From assembly GCA_043228905.1 (NCBI GenBank), contig JBHGNT010000006.1, positions 13,702,001-13,766,000 on the forward strand: 64,000 bases of DNA. Direction: 5' to 3'. Origin of the DNA: Azolla caroliniana. Taxonomy: Eukaryota; Polypodiophyta. The position numbers and the translations under genes were made by a program. The notes under the pieces were generated by a model. The model was not told the origin of the DNA. It made no database searches and saw only the letters and a program-made list of their open reading frames with translations. Shown here in pieces: positions 44,541 through 55,987 of the stretch (position 1 is the stretch's first letter; each line of letters begins with the position of its first letter).

Positions 44541-45400
44541 ATGGCTGTTGAGAATGCAAGCCAAATCGTTACAGAGAAATTAGATAAAAACAATTTCCCA
44601 GCGTGGAAATTTAGAATGACAAACTTCCTTATGGGGAAAGGATACTGGGATTATATTGAAGGAGACCTAGAAGAGGCTCCAGAGATCCTTGAAGAAAATG
44701 CATCTGCTGCATAGATTAAAGCATTTAAGGAATGGAACCAAGGGGCAAGAAAGGTATTGCATTGGTTGTCACTTAGCATCTCGGATTTGATGCTTGGACA
44801 CATACAAGATGCTATGCTTCCAAAAGAAGCTTGGGACAGTTTAGTAAAACTGTTTGCAGTGAATACAAAGGCAAGAAATCTTCAGTTGAAGACTGAGCTA
44901 AATACCTTGGAAAAGGTAAGATGTCAGTAAATGAGTATGCTCTGAAAATAAAGAGCATATGTGAATCACTTGCTTCTATCAATGTGAAGATAGAAGATGA
45001 TGATAAGGTGGAAATATGTTGAAGAGGCTTATGAACTCAATACAAGAGTTTCAAAACATCTATTCTCACAAGGGATAGTATCCCAAGTTTTCCAGATCTG
45101 GTTTCAATGCTTGTAGTGGAAGAAAGAAATTAGATGGATGATGTAAACAAAGGAAACTCAGAGAATGAGGGGCAAGCCCTCTACAATAGTGCTGGAAGAG
45201 GCCGAGGAAGAGGCCATGGAAGATTTGGTTCAGCTAGAACCAACAACAATAATTATCAAGGAAGAGGTCAACAAGCCATTAGTGTAAGAAACAACATCAC
45301 AGGCAGGGGGAGCAATCGAGGAAGAGGTAAGCAAACCTATTTGAATGATGACGGTTGTTGGTATTGTGGAAAACCAAGCCACACATAGGCTGAATGCTAT
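44541..45400 (+). pseudogene. gag: Copia B gag with zinc knuckle
   Basis: ATG at 44541: NASQIVTEKLDKNNFPAWKF and FLMGKGYWDYIEG form the Gag N-terminus, then an in-frame TAG at 44712. It continues with HIQDAMLPKEAWDSLVKLF, ARNLQLKTELNTL, a frameshift near 44915, a Gly/Arg-rich stretch (GRGRGRGHGRFG) and the knuckle CWYCGKPSHT-stop-AEC near 45355-45400. Gag builds the particle and binds RNA. Apart from the stops and a shift the layout is full length. Confidence 0.8.
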
Positions 45401-45529
45401 AAAAAGCAAAATGATGAGAAAAGAGGGAAGAGACAACAAAATAATTATGCCTCAACTAGTGAAGATTGTGATAAAGATGGTGCATTTGTGATGCAACATG
45501 AAACAACAGTAATGGCTGAATGTTCACAG

Positions 45530-45795
45530 AGATGTAATGAAGAGTTTATGTGGTATGTAGACTTTGGGGCATCTACTCATATGACAGGACATAAAAACTG
45601 GTTTGAAAGTCTAAGAGAACCAGAGATTCCTGGTTATGTATAGATAGGTGATAATACTACTCACCAAATAGAGCATGTTGGAGATATCCCATTGTGGGAA
45701 GAAAAAGGAAAAACAAAGTATATGCTGAATGTGATGCATGTTCCAAACCTTGCAAAAAATTTGATTTCTGTTGGATAGATAGTAGAGCAAGGAAT
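45530..45795 (+). pseudogene. Copia B protease
   Basis: MWYVDFGASTHMTGH at about 45548-45595: the active-site region with D-F-G in place of D-S-G. It is followed by IGDNTTHQIEHVGDIPL and VMHVPNLAKNLISVG, with stops at 45642 and 45777. Confidence 0.75.
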
Positions 45796-46852
45796 GCAAG
45801 TGAAGTTTAAGCAAAGTGGATGCTTCATAGAGAAAAATGGAAAGCTCATTGCAAAAGGAAAACGAGAAGGAAGGATGTTTGTGTTAGATGTGGATATGCC
45901 TAGGAAGATTACAACCATGTTTATAGAAGGTATGAGTGTAATCTTAGAAGTGGAAATGTGGCATAAAAGAATCGGTCACATAAGTATGTAAACATTGAAA
46001 AATATGTTGAGGAAAGATGCAGTTGCTGGATTGCCTAAGCTCAAAGACTGTGAGATGGGAAAAGTATGTGAAGCATGTCAATATGGAAAGCAAAACAGGT
46101 TGCCTTTCCCTCATGAAAGACATGTAAGCCAAAATTTGTTGGATTTGGTACATACAGATGTATGGGAACCAACAAAAAATGCATCAATTAGTGGATGTAA
46201 GTTTTATGTAACTTTCATTGATGATTGCTCAAGAAAAACATGGGTTTACTTCATGAAAGAAAAAAATGAAGTATTTGATTGCTTTCGTAAGTTTAAATGT
46301 ATGGTGGAAAAGCAAGCTGGAACTAAAATAAAGTGCCTAAGATGTGATGGAGGAGGAGAATACTTGTCAAATGATTTTTCTGATTTTCTATGTAATCAAA
46401 GGATAAGGAGACAATTCACATGTAGATATACTCCACAGCAAAATGGAGTTGCTGAGAGAAAAAACAGAACTCTGGTGAACATAGCAAGAGCCATGATGAC
46501 AGAAAAAAATATGTCATTGTATTACTGGGCAGAAGCTGTAAACACAACAAACTACATTCTAAATAGGTGTATAACATCTAGAGTACATGAGGTAACTCTT
46601 GAAGAATGTTTCTATGGAAGGAAACCTAGCTTAGGACACTTGAAAGTGTTTGGATGCCTTGCCTATGTCCATGTACCTGCTGAAGTGAGAAGTAAGCTTG
46701 ATCCAAAAGCTGAAAAATGTATTTTTGTTGGATATTCAGAGGAGCAAAAAGGGTATAGATGCTATAACCCTTTGACAAAAAAGATTGTGGTAAGTCGGGA
46801 TGTAATATTTGATGAGTTGGGCAGCTGGTACAACACCCAAAACAAAATGTAG
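45794..46852 (+). CDS. Copia B integrase
   Basis: Frame 45794-45991 then 45995-46852, separated by one stop. The zinc region has MWHKRIGHI and CEACQYGKQNRLPFP. The core retains all three catalytic residues: LVHTDVW (Asp, about 46150), RCDGGGEYLS (Asp, 46340-46370) and [14 protein letters not shown] (Glu, 46430-46470). The C-terminal LGHLKVFGCLAYVHVP and YSEEQKGYRCYNP close the Copia signature. Integrase inserts the cDNA. This is one of the best preserved domains in the window. Confidence 0.85.
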
Positions 46853-46998
46853 AAACTGATGAAGACTGTGAAAATGAAGACACGGATAAATCTGAAAATG
46901 TAAGAGATGACCACAGAGATGGAAACAATGTTGGACAACAAAGTTCCACATCAATGGAATGTACTGGACCATCTGGAAGCTCAGGTAGTAAATCTGAA

Positions 46999-47003
46999 TC
47001 TAA
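46999..47003. repeat. Target-site duplication of nested solo LTR, left (TCTAA)
   Basis: TCTAA here, TCGAA at 47557-47561: one difference in five. The Copia reading frame matches up across the insertion when the LTR and one copy are removed. Confidence 0.75.
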
Positions 47004-47556
47004 TGTTGGGATATGTCCCTCCAGTGGGAGGAAGATCCGACCATCCGGAAAGCCGACAGTCGAGGAGCCGAGTTGATGAGCGACTCGGCTGAGGCCAATA
47101 GGCCTCGGCCGAAACCGGAATCGTATAAATAGCCAACTCGGGAGACTATACTTGTAAATAGTCTAAGTGTGCGCTCCACGAGGGCTATGTATGTAAATAA
47201 CCAGGAAGTTGCGTAAATACATATGCGACTAGGGCAAACTTTTAGTTTGTGTGTTAGTGAGACGAATAGTGTAAGAGAACGAGTGAGAGTGTAAGAGAGA
47301 GAAGCGTGAGTTGCGCCATAACTATGTGAGTAACAACAGACGTGAAGAGCCCTGTGCGGCTGATACACTCGACAGAGTGTTGTATTCCTCTCGGTGTTGT
47401 ATATCCACTTTGTATAGTGAAGAAATCTGTTCACCCGTGGTTTTCCCCGTTTTAGGGTTTCCACGTAAATCTGTGTGCACCATTGTTCATCTTGTTTTTT
47501 TTCTTTGGCATATTTCTGTGATTCGTATTTTAGCAGTGTCTGTTCATTGTGATTCA
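47004..47556 (+). repeat. Nested solo LTR (Copia family 2 lineage)
   Basis: 553 bp starting TGTTGGGATATGTCCCTCC and ending GTGATTCA. The start and the CCACGTAAA region resemble the LTR at 9250-9797. No primer site or internal sequence adjoins it. It interrupts the integrase-RT linker of Copia B, so it is younger than that element. Confidence 0.8.
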
Positions 47557-47561
47557 TCGAA

Positions 47562-49345
47562 TGCATGGAGTGGAAAAAATGCAAGACAGAAAAAATATGA
47601 TGATAAAAAGGGAAAACAGAAAATACCAGAATATGAAATGCTTGATGATGGGTCTAGAAACATGGAAGATGTAGATTTAGATACATCATTGGATGATGAG
47701 CTTGGTATAGGATCCCTGAAAATCGCTGGTATGGAGAGGGCAATGAAGGATGCAAATAAAAAATTGAGAAGATCAGATAGAGAGAAAAAGACTGTTGAAA
47801 GATTTGGCTATGACACATATATGGCTATGCATTATGCATACATGTCTAAAGTGGTACAAATCCTTGACCCAAACAACTTTGATGAAGCAAAAGTTGAGAA
47901 AAAATGGGTGAATGCAATGCAAGAAGAGATTGATGCATTGGCTGAAAACAGAACATGGGATTTAGTGAAGTTACCAAAAGGAAAAAATGTGGTAGGTTGC
48001 AAATGGGTCTAGAAGACAAAGCATGATTCAAATGTAAATGTTAGTAGACATAAAGCAAGACTTGTTGCAAAGGGATATGCCCACATGCAAGGAATTGATT
48101 ATGATGAAACATTTGTACCGGTTGCAAAGATGGCAACCTTGAGAACACTACTTGCTGTGAGTGCAACCAAATGATGGATTCTGCACCATATGGATGTAAA
48201 AAATGCCTTTTTACATGGTAACTTAGAAGAAGAATTGTATATGTGTCAACCGCCAGGTTTTGAAGATAGGAAGCATCCTGAATATGTATGTAGGCTGAAA
48301 AAGGCTCTCTATGGATTGAAACAAGCACCAAGGGCATGGAATAAAGAACTTTTAGAATCTCTGAAAACATTTGCCTTCAAAATGTCAAAAGCTGATCCAT
48401 CATTATATGTAAAGAAGATAAATGATTGCATTGTTGTGATCTTGATATATGTTGATGATCTAATCATTGGAGGTGATTCTATGGAAGAGATAAGTAAGTT
48501 GAAGAAAAATCTGGAAATGCAATTTCAGATGAAAGATTTGGGAGAGCTGAGATACTTTCTTGGCATTGAGATGATCAGATCTGAGAGTGGTATATATATG
48601 TTGCAAAAACAGTATGCAACAACTATGTTGAAGAAGTATGGTATGCTTGGATGCAAACCTATTGGTATACCACTAGATAAGAACTGCAAATTGAGGGCTG
48701 ATTTGGGAGCCAAAATAGAAGATGTAAACATGTACAGGTCTATGGTGGGCAACCTCATATATTTGACCATAACAAGACCTGATTTGAGTTATGTTGTTGG
48801 ATTAGTCAGTCAATTTATGCAACAACCAACAAAGCCACATTTGGACTACATAAGAAGAATTTTGAGGTATGTAAAAGCTACTCAAAATTATGGACTGTTT
48901 TATAGGGTTGATCTGGACATAAAGCTAGAAGGATATACAGATGTTGATTGGGCTGGAAGCCAAACTGACAGAAGATCCACAAGTGGATATATGTTTACAT
49001 TGGGAAGTGCAGCTATTTCATGGAGTAGCAAGACACAAGCTATTGTTGCATTGTCAAGTACTGAAGCTAAGTATAGAGGAGCTGCAATAACTACCTGTGA
49101 AGAGGTATGGATCATAAGATTGCTTTCTGATTTGGGAGAATATATAGATGATGCTGTCACAATTTGGTGTGACAATATGAGCAGCATTCAGCTGGCAAAA
49201 AACCCAGTGTTCCATGCAAGAACAAAGCAAATTGAAGTGCATTATCACTTTGTTAGAGAAAAAGTGATTGATTGAGAAGTGGATTTGTTATATGCAAGTA
49301 CCAATAAGCAAGTTGCTGATATTCTTACGAAGGGATTGAGCATGG
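47562..49345 (+). CDS. Copia B reverse transcriptase and RNase H
   Basis: Linker [16 protein letters not shown], then [27 protein letters not shown] (stop TAG at 48010), [15 protein letters not shown], a TGA near 48174, and the open frame 48190-49275 with [18 protein letters not shown] (first catalytic Asp), [11 protein letters not shown] at about 48450-48475 (YVDD), [29 protein letters not shown] and RNase [32 protein letters not shown]. Only a few single-base stops interrupt an otherwise complete polyprotein tail. It converts RNA to cDNA and degrades the template. Confidence 0.87.
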
Positions 49346-49455
49346 AAAAACATACACAGTTTAGAGACATGATGGGAGTTATAACCATTGGCATGGTAGC
49401 TGAAAAGCTTGAAGGAAAGAAGATTGAAGATAACTTCAAGAAGGGATAAGTTGAG

Positions 49456-49467
49456 GTTGAGGGGGAG
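49456..49467 (+). promoter_or_regulatory. Polypurine tract
   Basis: GTTGAGGGGGAG abuts the 3' LTR start at 49468, the usual Copia plus-strand primer. Confidence 0.85.
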
Positions 49468-49867
49468 TGTTGATAAGCAAGCTCAACAAAGGTATGTGAT
49501 GCTTATTGAGAAATAAGCTATAATAGCTATTAGCTAATTAGCTACTAGTGGACATAAAGGTGAAACAACTATTTAGCTATTGACAACTATTTAGCTACTG
49601 ACAACTAATTAGCTGCATATATAAGTCACTTATATACTTAGGTAAAAAGTAGTAAGTAGTAAGAGAAGAGTGAGAGTAGTGCAGAGAAGAGAACAGAAAA
49701 ACAGAAAATAGACAAGAGCGAGTTGAGCTCTACGTGTAATGAAGTAGAAGCTTTTGGATTGTGCAAAGGTTAGTCTCTTTCCCCCTCCCTTTCTGTCTTG
49801 AGCACTAAATGATCCAGCACTTCACGATCCGCTGTGCACACAGAAGAGCCGTAGTGCCTTCGTAACA
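49468..49867 (+). repeat. Copia B 3' LTR
   Basis: 400 bp, TGTTGATAAGC ... CTTCGTAACA, about 5% different from the 5' LTR by eye plus length differences in the tandem units. Confidence 0.92.
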
Positions 49868-49872
49868 AGGGT

Positions 49873-50062
49873 GTAGGCGTAAGTGCGGATACTAGTGCAC
49901 TTCCTAAGGAGTTTGGTTGTAGCCGTCTCCCTTATACGCTACTAGGATATGAGGGAGTATCCCATTACGTATTACAGTACGACGGTAGCATTCCTTGCAA
50001 CACAGTCACCTTGAGGTCTATGGCGAAGGACTGACCGTAGATAGTGTTCCTAATCGGTAACA
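49873..50062 (+). repeat. Gypsy G2 LTR, copy B, right part
   Basis: Continues the LTR interrupted at 43977 (GTAGGCGTAAGTGC ...) and ends CTAATCGGTAACA. Matches 59540-59720. Confidence 0.85.
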
Positions 50063-50064
50063 TG

Positions 50065-50082
50065 TTTGGCACGCTTGGTGAT
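50065..50082 (+). promoter_or_regulatory. Gypsy G2 primer-binding site
   Basis: TTTGGCACGCTTGGTGAT follows the LTR end by two bases; the same position in copy D (60260-60280) reads TTTTGGCACACTTGGTGGGA. I cannot name the priming tRNA. Confidence 0.55.
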
Positions 50083-50586
50083 CTGTGTCACGACAAGACC
50101 GACCAATCACAAGGTCCATCACAACGCCAGGCAGAGGAACACGCAAGGAAAAAACCTCGCCTCAATGATATCTGTCGGGACCACAAAGTCGACTTCCCGC
50201 TCACCAAATACTGCGGCGACACGCAAAAAGTTCTGTCACCACACAACTACTGTGGTCTTCCCCTGCCCGCTGTAGCATCCAACATGGCCTTCTCCTATCC
50301 CCGCTTCAACGGCGAAACAGACGCCGCAACCCACATTCGCCTGTTCCTGAATGTTTGGAATGCGAATCACATGGCGCAGAGACTTCCAGAAGAGGTAGCA
50401 CACCAGTCCAAAATGATAGAGTTTGGATTAACTCTTGATGGTAGAGCTACGTTTTGGCATTCGCAGATGGATCTGCTAGCAATCACGACCTTTGACCAGT
50501 TGTACTCAGCCTGTTTGCGTTTCTTTCATCGGAGGGTGCCGCAACGCGAAATCCTCGGGTAGTTCTATACAATCAAACAGTTGCCA
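50083..50586 (+). pseudogene. gag: Gypsy G2 gag, copy B, first part
   Basis: The frame open at 50044-50562 contains AEEHARKKPRLNDI, then the gag core MAFSYPRFNGETDAATHIRL, FLNVWNANHMAQRLPEE, TLDGRATFWHSQMD and FDQLYSACLRFFHRRVPQ, ending at a TAG and then cut at about 50587 by a 1.7-kb insertion. The W...F/HR..VPQ layout is the Retrotrans_gag domain. Copy D keeps only the beginning and copy A only the end of this core. Confidence 0.75.
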
Positions 50587-50702
50587 GCCGAGTTTCGTGC
50601 GTGTGTGTTACTTGGGCGGGACCACGGGGGTCTTGGACTAGGGAGTACTCAATGGATAAATAAATAATTATTTATTTATTTTAAATCTTATAAATATAAA
50701 GC

Positions 50703-51145
50703 ACTCTTTGAACCCACTCTACGAGTCCTCTCTACGAATCCTCTTTACGAATCCTCACTCTATGAATCCTCACTCTACGAATCCTCACTCTACAAATCCT
50801 CTCTATGGATCCTCTCTATGAATCCACTCTACGAATCCTCTCTTCAAACCCACTCTACGAACTCTCTCTACGAACCCTCTCTACAAACCCACTCTATGAA
50901 TCCTCTCTTCGAACCCACTCTACGAACTCTCTCTACGAACCCACTCTACGAATCCTCTCTTTGAACCCACTCTATGAACCCACTCTACGAACTCTCTCTA
51001 TGAATCCTCTCTACGAACCCACTCTATGAATCCTCTCTTCGAACCCACTCTACGAACTCTCTCTACGAACCCACTCTACGAATCCTCTCTTCGAACCCAC
51101 TCTACGAACTCTCTCTACGAACTCTCTCTACGAATCCTCTCTGAG
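50703..51145. repeat. 13-bp minisatellite
   Basis: About 33 imperfect units of CYCWCTCTACGAA, mostly 13 bp with some 15 bp. Three units make 39 bases, so all frames show a 13-residue repeat (for example NPLYEPTLRTLS). That is a property of the DNA period, not evidence of a protein. Confidence 0.9.
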
Positions 51146-51865
51146 CAAGGGCTCGTTGCCCTTTGTTTTGTGAGATCGGTGGCTTTCGTTGATCACGACT
51201 CGTCAACGTCTTTATGAGGAGGAGAGGTGCATGGGCACGCCTGAAACGCTCCCTCGTCACAAGACAGCCGAACATACAAGGAAGACACAGAAAAAGAAAG
51301 AAAGAAAGAAGAAGGAAACACGAATGATATTGGCCAAAGAAACAAATACGTGTTCGATTCCAACGCTAGAGGACCCTTTATAAAATAGGGTTTGATTACA
51401 ATGGCAACTTCTAGTCAACCACAAGCTCAATCAAAACATAAATACTAAATGCCCTTAGAGACAAGAGGAAAACCGAACATGACGAAGATGAACACACGAG
51501 CACCACCAAAATGCCAACCCCAACGAACCACGACCACCCGAACGGCGAGCACGCGGGCTCGCAACGATGAACAGGGCACACAACGTCGAACCAACGAAGC
51601 TTGGGCTCACGAGCACTTCGAGTGCCAACGCAAAGAAGACGAGCACGTGGCGATGAGGGGATGAAGGGGTATTAAGAGATGAAGAGAAGTGGTGAAGAAG
51701 AAGATTAAGAGCTCTGAAGGAAAAATGGTGATAGTCTCCTCCTCCCAAAAACATCCTTCCCCCAAAATGAGCCCCCCTCGACCTCCTTTTATAGGAAAAA
51801 AAGGAAGGGGGGTCGCCAATTTCATCTTTAATACAAAAAGGAATAAAATTCCTTAAATCGCGTTG

Positions 51866-51935
51866 CACTATAAGACTAGATTTGAACCATGCACCTCTAG
51901 TTAAAAGTCAATGTGACTATCCACTAGCCCATTAA
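51866..51935 (-). repeat. tRNA-like sequence, possible SINE head
   Basis: On the minus strand, TAGTGGATAGT (51926-51916) fits the Pol III A box and GGTTCAAATCT (51888-51878) fits the B box (one mismatch), about 28 bases apart, with a CTTTTAA anticodon-loop-like stretch between. Acceptor arms do not pair well, so it is not a functional tRNA gene. A tRNA-derived SINE fragment is the best guess. Confidence 0.35.
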
Positions 51936-52310
51936 CTTTGCTTTATATAATATATAATTCTATCTCTACAAATTCATAGCCTATCTCCCCTCTACCTTTT
52001 ATCTCTCATCTCTCTTACTCTTTTTTACATGAGCTTCTATACATCCTTTCCACCCTTTCTTTTCCCTTTTAATTTGCATATGCACAATTAATCGCCTTTG
52101 TGTGCACACACATTGCACATGCACATTTTGACCCCCCCCTTTACTTTTCCTTCTTACATTTGTCTATTTTCTCCTATGTTACAATTTTCCTAAGTATATG
52201 TGCAATTTTGCACATCTCGCTTTATTCGTTCCTCTCGGGTTTTCTCACCATGGCCGAAAATCCTCACGACAATGCTTCCAAAATTTGTAGCGAAAATCAG
52301 AACGGGGCAC

Positions 52311-53445
52311 GACAGAGGACGAGGCTCAGGAGACATTTCTAGTAGCCTTACGGTGACCTATACGGATGACGCTCAACAACAATAGCGTGAAAGGAGAAAC
52401 AACCGATATGGTCATAGAGCGAGTGTTATAGCTCGAGCTGGACGAAGAAGAGGAAAGGTTTTCCATGTCCTCATTACGACAAGCGTTACCTCAAGATGAG
52501 GAACAACATTTTTGCCAGGCAATCCAATGCACGATTTGCCTCAAATCTGGGCATTCCGCAGAGGAATGCAACATACGAATCCACTGCCCAATCTGTCACT
52601 CGAAAGCACACATGGTCGAGCAGTGTGAGTACAATATGCTGAACAGACCCGCGCCCACAGTACGAAGCGTAGAAACACAGTGACCACCTCGCCGTAATGA
52701 TCAAAGGCGCCAAGAAGAACGACCCTGGTATACAGATCGGAATCCACGCGATGATCGACACTACTGGAATCGCCAGAATAACAACAATTCCGAGGAAGAA
52801 GAGCCGGAGGACGAAGACTACTGGGGCAACCACAAATATAATAAAGGAGGACGTCGTTACGAAAACTACTGTTCGGCGAACAAACGTGGTGGCTTCAATG
52901 GGCCTCGTGGGAAACATAGACAGTATAGGGACCAACGACGTTACGACGGAAGTTTGGAAGATGACCGACACCAAGAGCCGTGCCTGGACCAATAACAACC
53001 ACCACGGAATTTCAGAAGAATAAACCAAAACTAGGAGGAGCAAGCCACACCTGGGGAAAGGAACATGCCACCGACTGCCGAGAAAGGCGAATCCAACATC
53101 CATTGTTATGCCAATAGGTTCGCGTAGCCACAGAGGAAATGATGACACAACCTAAGGGGATAACACCATTATAAGCGGAAGATATAAATATGTTGGATGG
53201 GGTGGAGGATACAGAGTTGGAAGCATACTTGGATGAGCACCCTCGAATCATTCCACTATTCGAAATCGACGTAATAGAAATTGCGGCGGAGTACGCTACA
53301 CCTACTTTACTTCACGAAGAGGCTTATGAACTAGACCCAGAGTCGATCATGGAATTAAGGAGAGCACAAGCGGCGTTCGAGAAGGAAATGGAAATTTCAC
53401 GACGAGTCATTGCCTCAGCCCTAGAAGAAGTTAACGTAGGCACGA
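52311..53445 (+). pseudogene. gag: Gypsy G2 gag, copy B, second part, and pre-RT linker
   Basis: Resumes gag: SLRQALPQDEEQHFCQAIQ, then two CCHC knuckles, CTICLKSGHSAEECN and CPICHSKAHMVEQC (52530-52630). A long Arg/Asn/Gly-rich tail follows (52690-53010). After a jump that omits the protease found in copy D, the acidic segment GVEDTELEAYLDEHPRIIPL and RVIASALEEVNVGTT (53190-53445) corresponds to 61810-62065, just before RT. The segment ends abruptly at 53446 where the strand flips. Gag binds RNA through the knuckles; this copy has stops and lacks protease. Confidence 0.7.
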
Positions 53446-53459
53446 CATCAGACTCAATG

Positions 53460-55987
53460 TCTCCTTGTGTGGGCGGACCGAGCTCTTCTAGCTCATCCCA
53501 TTCTATTGTGGCTAGCTCATCCATCTGCAGGCTCTCAATAGGCTGAGGCTCTGTCTGGTTCGTAACTTCCTCAGTGTTGCCGGTCGTAGTTGTCCTCTCC
53601 GGTGAATTGGGCAAAGGTTCCCCCTGTTCGGCGGTCTCACCTTCCGGTATCGTGATGGGCTCCGCTCGTTGTCCCGTGTTGCCTACTGTAGTTGTTATTT
53701 CCGGTGAAATGGGTTGGGGTTCCTCTTGTTCGGTAGTATCACAATCTGGTATCTCGATGGGTTCTGCGCTTGGCTGTGTGCTACCGATTTGCATGATTTG
53801 GTGAAACATATCCTCCTGACTTTCACAGAAATCGTCGAATAGTTGCGCGAGTTCCTCAGAGTGCTGGTCCGCTAGCATGCGATAATCATGTGTTAGGTCC
53901 TCACGTACTGCCGCAATGCCTTCCTCATTGAGTTTGTAGAAACCTCATCCGTCTTTCCTTCGGTTCTCCCAGTCCCCCCGGTAGGTATGCAACTCTGCTG
54001 CTTGTATTGCCCACGCCATCCAGCCTTTGTCTAGCGCCGCTTGTAATTGCGTCCTAAACCTCTCCCAATTTGTTTGAAGAAGTATGCGAACGTTGTCGGT
54101 TATTTCTTGGCAGCGGTTACACGCTTCTTCTAGGGTTTTCTTGAGGTTTTCGATTTCTTGCTTATTGACCGCAACCGCTTCCTCATAATTGCTCTCATTC
54201 CTACCCATATCTGAGATTCCTTCGATTGTAATTCCTCCAGCTTGCCCATTTCATTGTTCAGGCAAATTTCGAGCTAAGGCCTCACCTCATGTTCCCGTAC
54301 GAGTTGCTCGTCGTTCCACGCTTTCTTCTTTTCCAATAACGCCCAGAGTCTTATGATCGTCGTTTCCGACTTTTGCGCTTCCTCCCGTAGTTTAGTGTTT
54401 TCTTCTTTCGTCTGGTTGTGCACCGCTGCCTACGCTTCGAGTTTCTCTTCGAGGGCATGCACTGTCTTTCAGCCTTTGGCCCGGATGTCCTTTTCTTTGT
54501 TGGAGGATTGGCGGAGTTCGGAGCGGAGGCGGTCAATCTCAGATTCCGCCAGTCGCACGGCCCTCTTTGCTTTTGAGGCGATGGTCATCTGCGCTTCAAC
54601 CTCTTCTCTTAGGGACTGGGCCTCGGCGGTGTTGTTTGTTGGTCGAGATTCCTATTGCGCCGTAGTTGCGTTGCGTTCCAACTCCGCGATGCGTTCGTTG
54701 GCCTTTTGTAGCTTAGCTTGGGTCTGTTTAATCGTTTTCCAGACATTTTTGTTTTTAATTGCCATATATTTGGCTCTGATATTAACCTTAGCTAGTTCCC
54801 TATGAACCTCAACGAGGGCCGCGTTTAATGGGGATAGTTCAATTCCCATTCGGCGTATACCGACATTCCGTTGTCTGCCTACTCTGGCTAGCGGCCCCTC
54901 ATCATCGCTTTCTGCCATTTGTGTTAGCGTGCGCTCAATCATTTGTTGTTCCACGTGTTCCTCGGCCATCTGTTGTGAGACTTTTATTTGTTGCGTCGCC
55001 AAAATTTCCATGAGTTCGTAACAGTGTGCCGAACTAATGGGCTATGTCCGGAATGTTCGAATACTTCACGACCTCGCTTTCCGCCATAAACATGCCTTTC
55101 CCCCATTGTGACTGGGCCGTAATGATCGGTCGTGGTTCCCGGATTATTTCAAAAGTGGTGTTGGGCTCCGTAGATGCGGAACTGTTGACCATGACGGTCA
55201 TCTCTGTGGCCGCGATTCTGTCTTTAACTAATCCGCGCCCATCTTTCATGTCCAGCCTACGCCGTTTCAGCCTCAGGCTTTCCTGGCATTGCTCGGCTTC
55301 CTACTCCTATGGAGCTTCCTCCCTGCTCTCCGGCTGTTCTCCCTGTGTTGTCTGCATGCTGGGCTGGGAAGATTGTGGTTCATCCTCCCATTCCTTGGTA
55401 GCCAACTCCGCTAACCTCCGTTTCGCAGAACGTGGCAGCGGCGTGGGTTTGCTGGGCTATGGTGCGGGCAAACCTCAGGGTGGAAATAGTATCATCAGAT
55501 ACTGTTGTATGATTGGCCTTAGATTTTTGCCGCCTTGATACGTGTGCAGGCCTTCCCGTAACGTTGGTTCCGTAATGAACCCCCAATCGACCGCGCGCCC
55601 TTCGAAGGTATCAATGATGATGCTTGCCTTCTTCTTTGGCATCCCATAGGCATTTACATGCACGCATCCTACCTCCAACAAGAATTTGGCTATTTCACGA
55701 AAGAAGGGGTCGGGAATTTCCTTCGTCTTGTATGCTTTGGCGGACACCGAATATGCCCCGAAATATCTCTGCAAGGTTTCCGCAGGAGGGATGTCGAAAT
55801 GTCTTTCTCCAAGCGATGACAGGTCAAGCTTCTTCCGGATGGATATGTTGGTGACCGTGTCTATATTGAATTTCCTGGCAATGTCCAGGGCTTCAGGGTG
55901 AATAGGTGCCTCGGCGACTTTGATGTATCCATCCAGTCGCTTTTCGACGAGCCATCTACGTAAGGCGACAGAAATAGTGATCGGCAT
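53460..55987 (-). pseudogene. Extra ORF downstream of integrase, coiled-coil protein
   Basis: ATG at 55987 (MPITISVALRRWLVEKRLDG), 170 codons to a stop near 55475, then the coding signal continues in shifting frames: RGLVKDRIAATEMTVMVN (55249-55034), ATQQIKVSQQMAEEHVEQQM to KANERIAELERNAT (55011-54652), SLREEVEAQMTIASKAKRAV and RLRSELRQSSNKE. Then come KQEIENLKKTLEEACNRCQE (54208-53945) and an acidic Pro/Thr/Glu tail with two ~32-residue repeats around AEPI-I-P (53760-53600). Heptad-like Leu/Ile/Ala spacing with Glu/Lys-rich flanks indicates long coiled coils. It has no signal peptide or membrane segment, so it is not Env-like despite its position. The tail is cut at the block edge. Function unknown. 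Confidence 0.6.

Larger units (their letters stand above)
43978..49867 (+). mobile_element. Complete Copia element B, itself carrying a nested solo LTR
   Basis: LTRs at 43978-44402 and 49468-49867, Met-type primer site, gag, CCHC, protease, integrase, RT, RNase H, polypurine tract and a perfect AGGGT duplication. Total 5890 bp, or about 5330 bp without the solo LTR at 47004-47556. Scattered stops are the main coding defects. It sits inside the LTR of Gypsy G2 copy B. Confidence 0.93.
50587..52310. mobile_element. 1.7-kb insertion of unknown type in G2 gag
   Basis: Gag homology stops at about 50586 (CAGTTGCCAG) and resumes near 52311, judged against copy A at 39440-39520. The insert holds a minisatellite (50703-51145), a purine-rich stretch with AAAGAAAGAAAG, a CT-rich region and a tRNA-like segment (51878-51926). 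No clear terminal repeats or target duplication were found, so its class is open. Confidence 0.5.

Noticed and set aside
50805-51217. 13-residue repeat protein
   Set aside because: The period follows from a 13-bp DNA minisatellite (three units = 39 bases) and every frame shows it; no start context or domain.
51866-51935. Functional tRNA gene
   Set aside because: A and B boxes are present but the acceptor and other stems do not pair properly.
53460-55987. Envelope gene in Gypsy G2
   Set aside because: Position is env-like, but no signal peptide, transmembrane segment or cysteine pattern; the sequence is coiled-coil.
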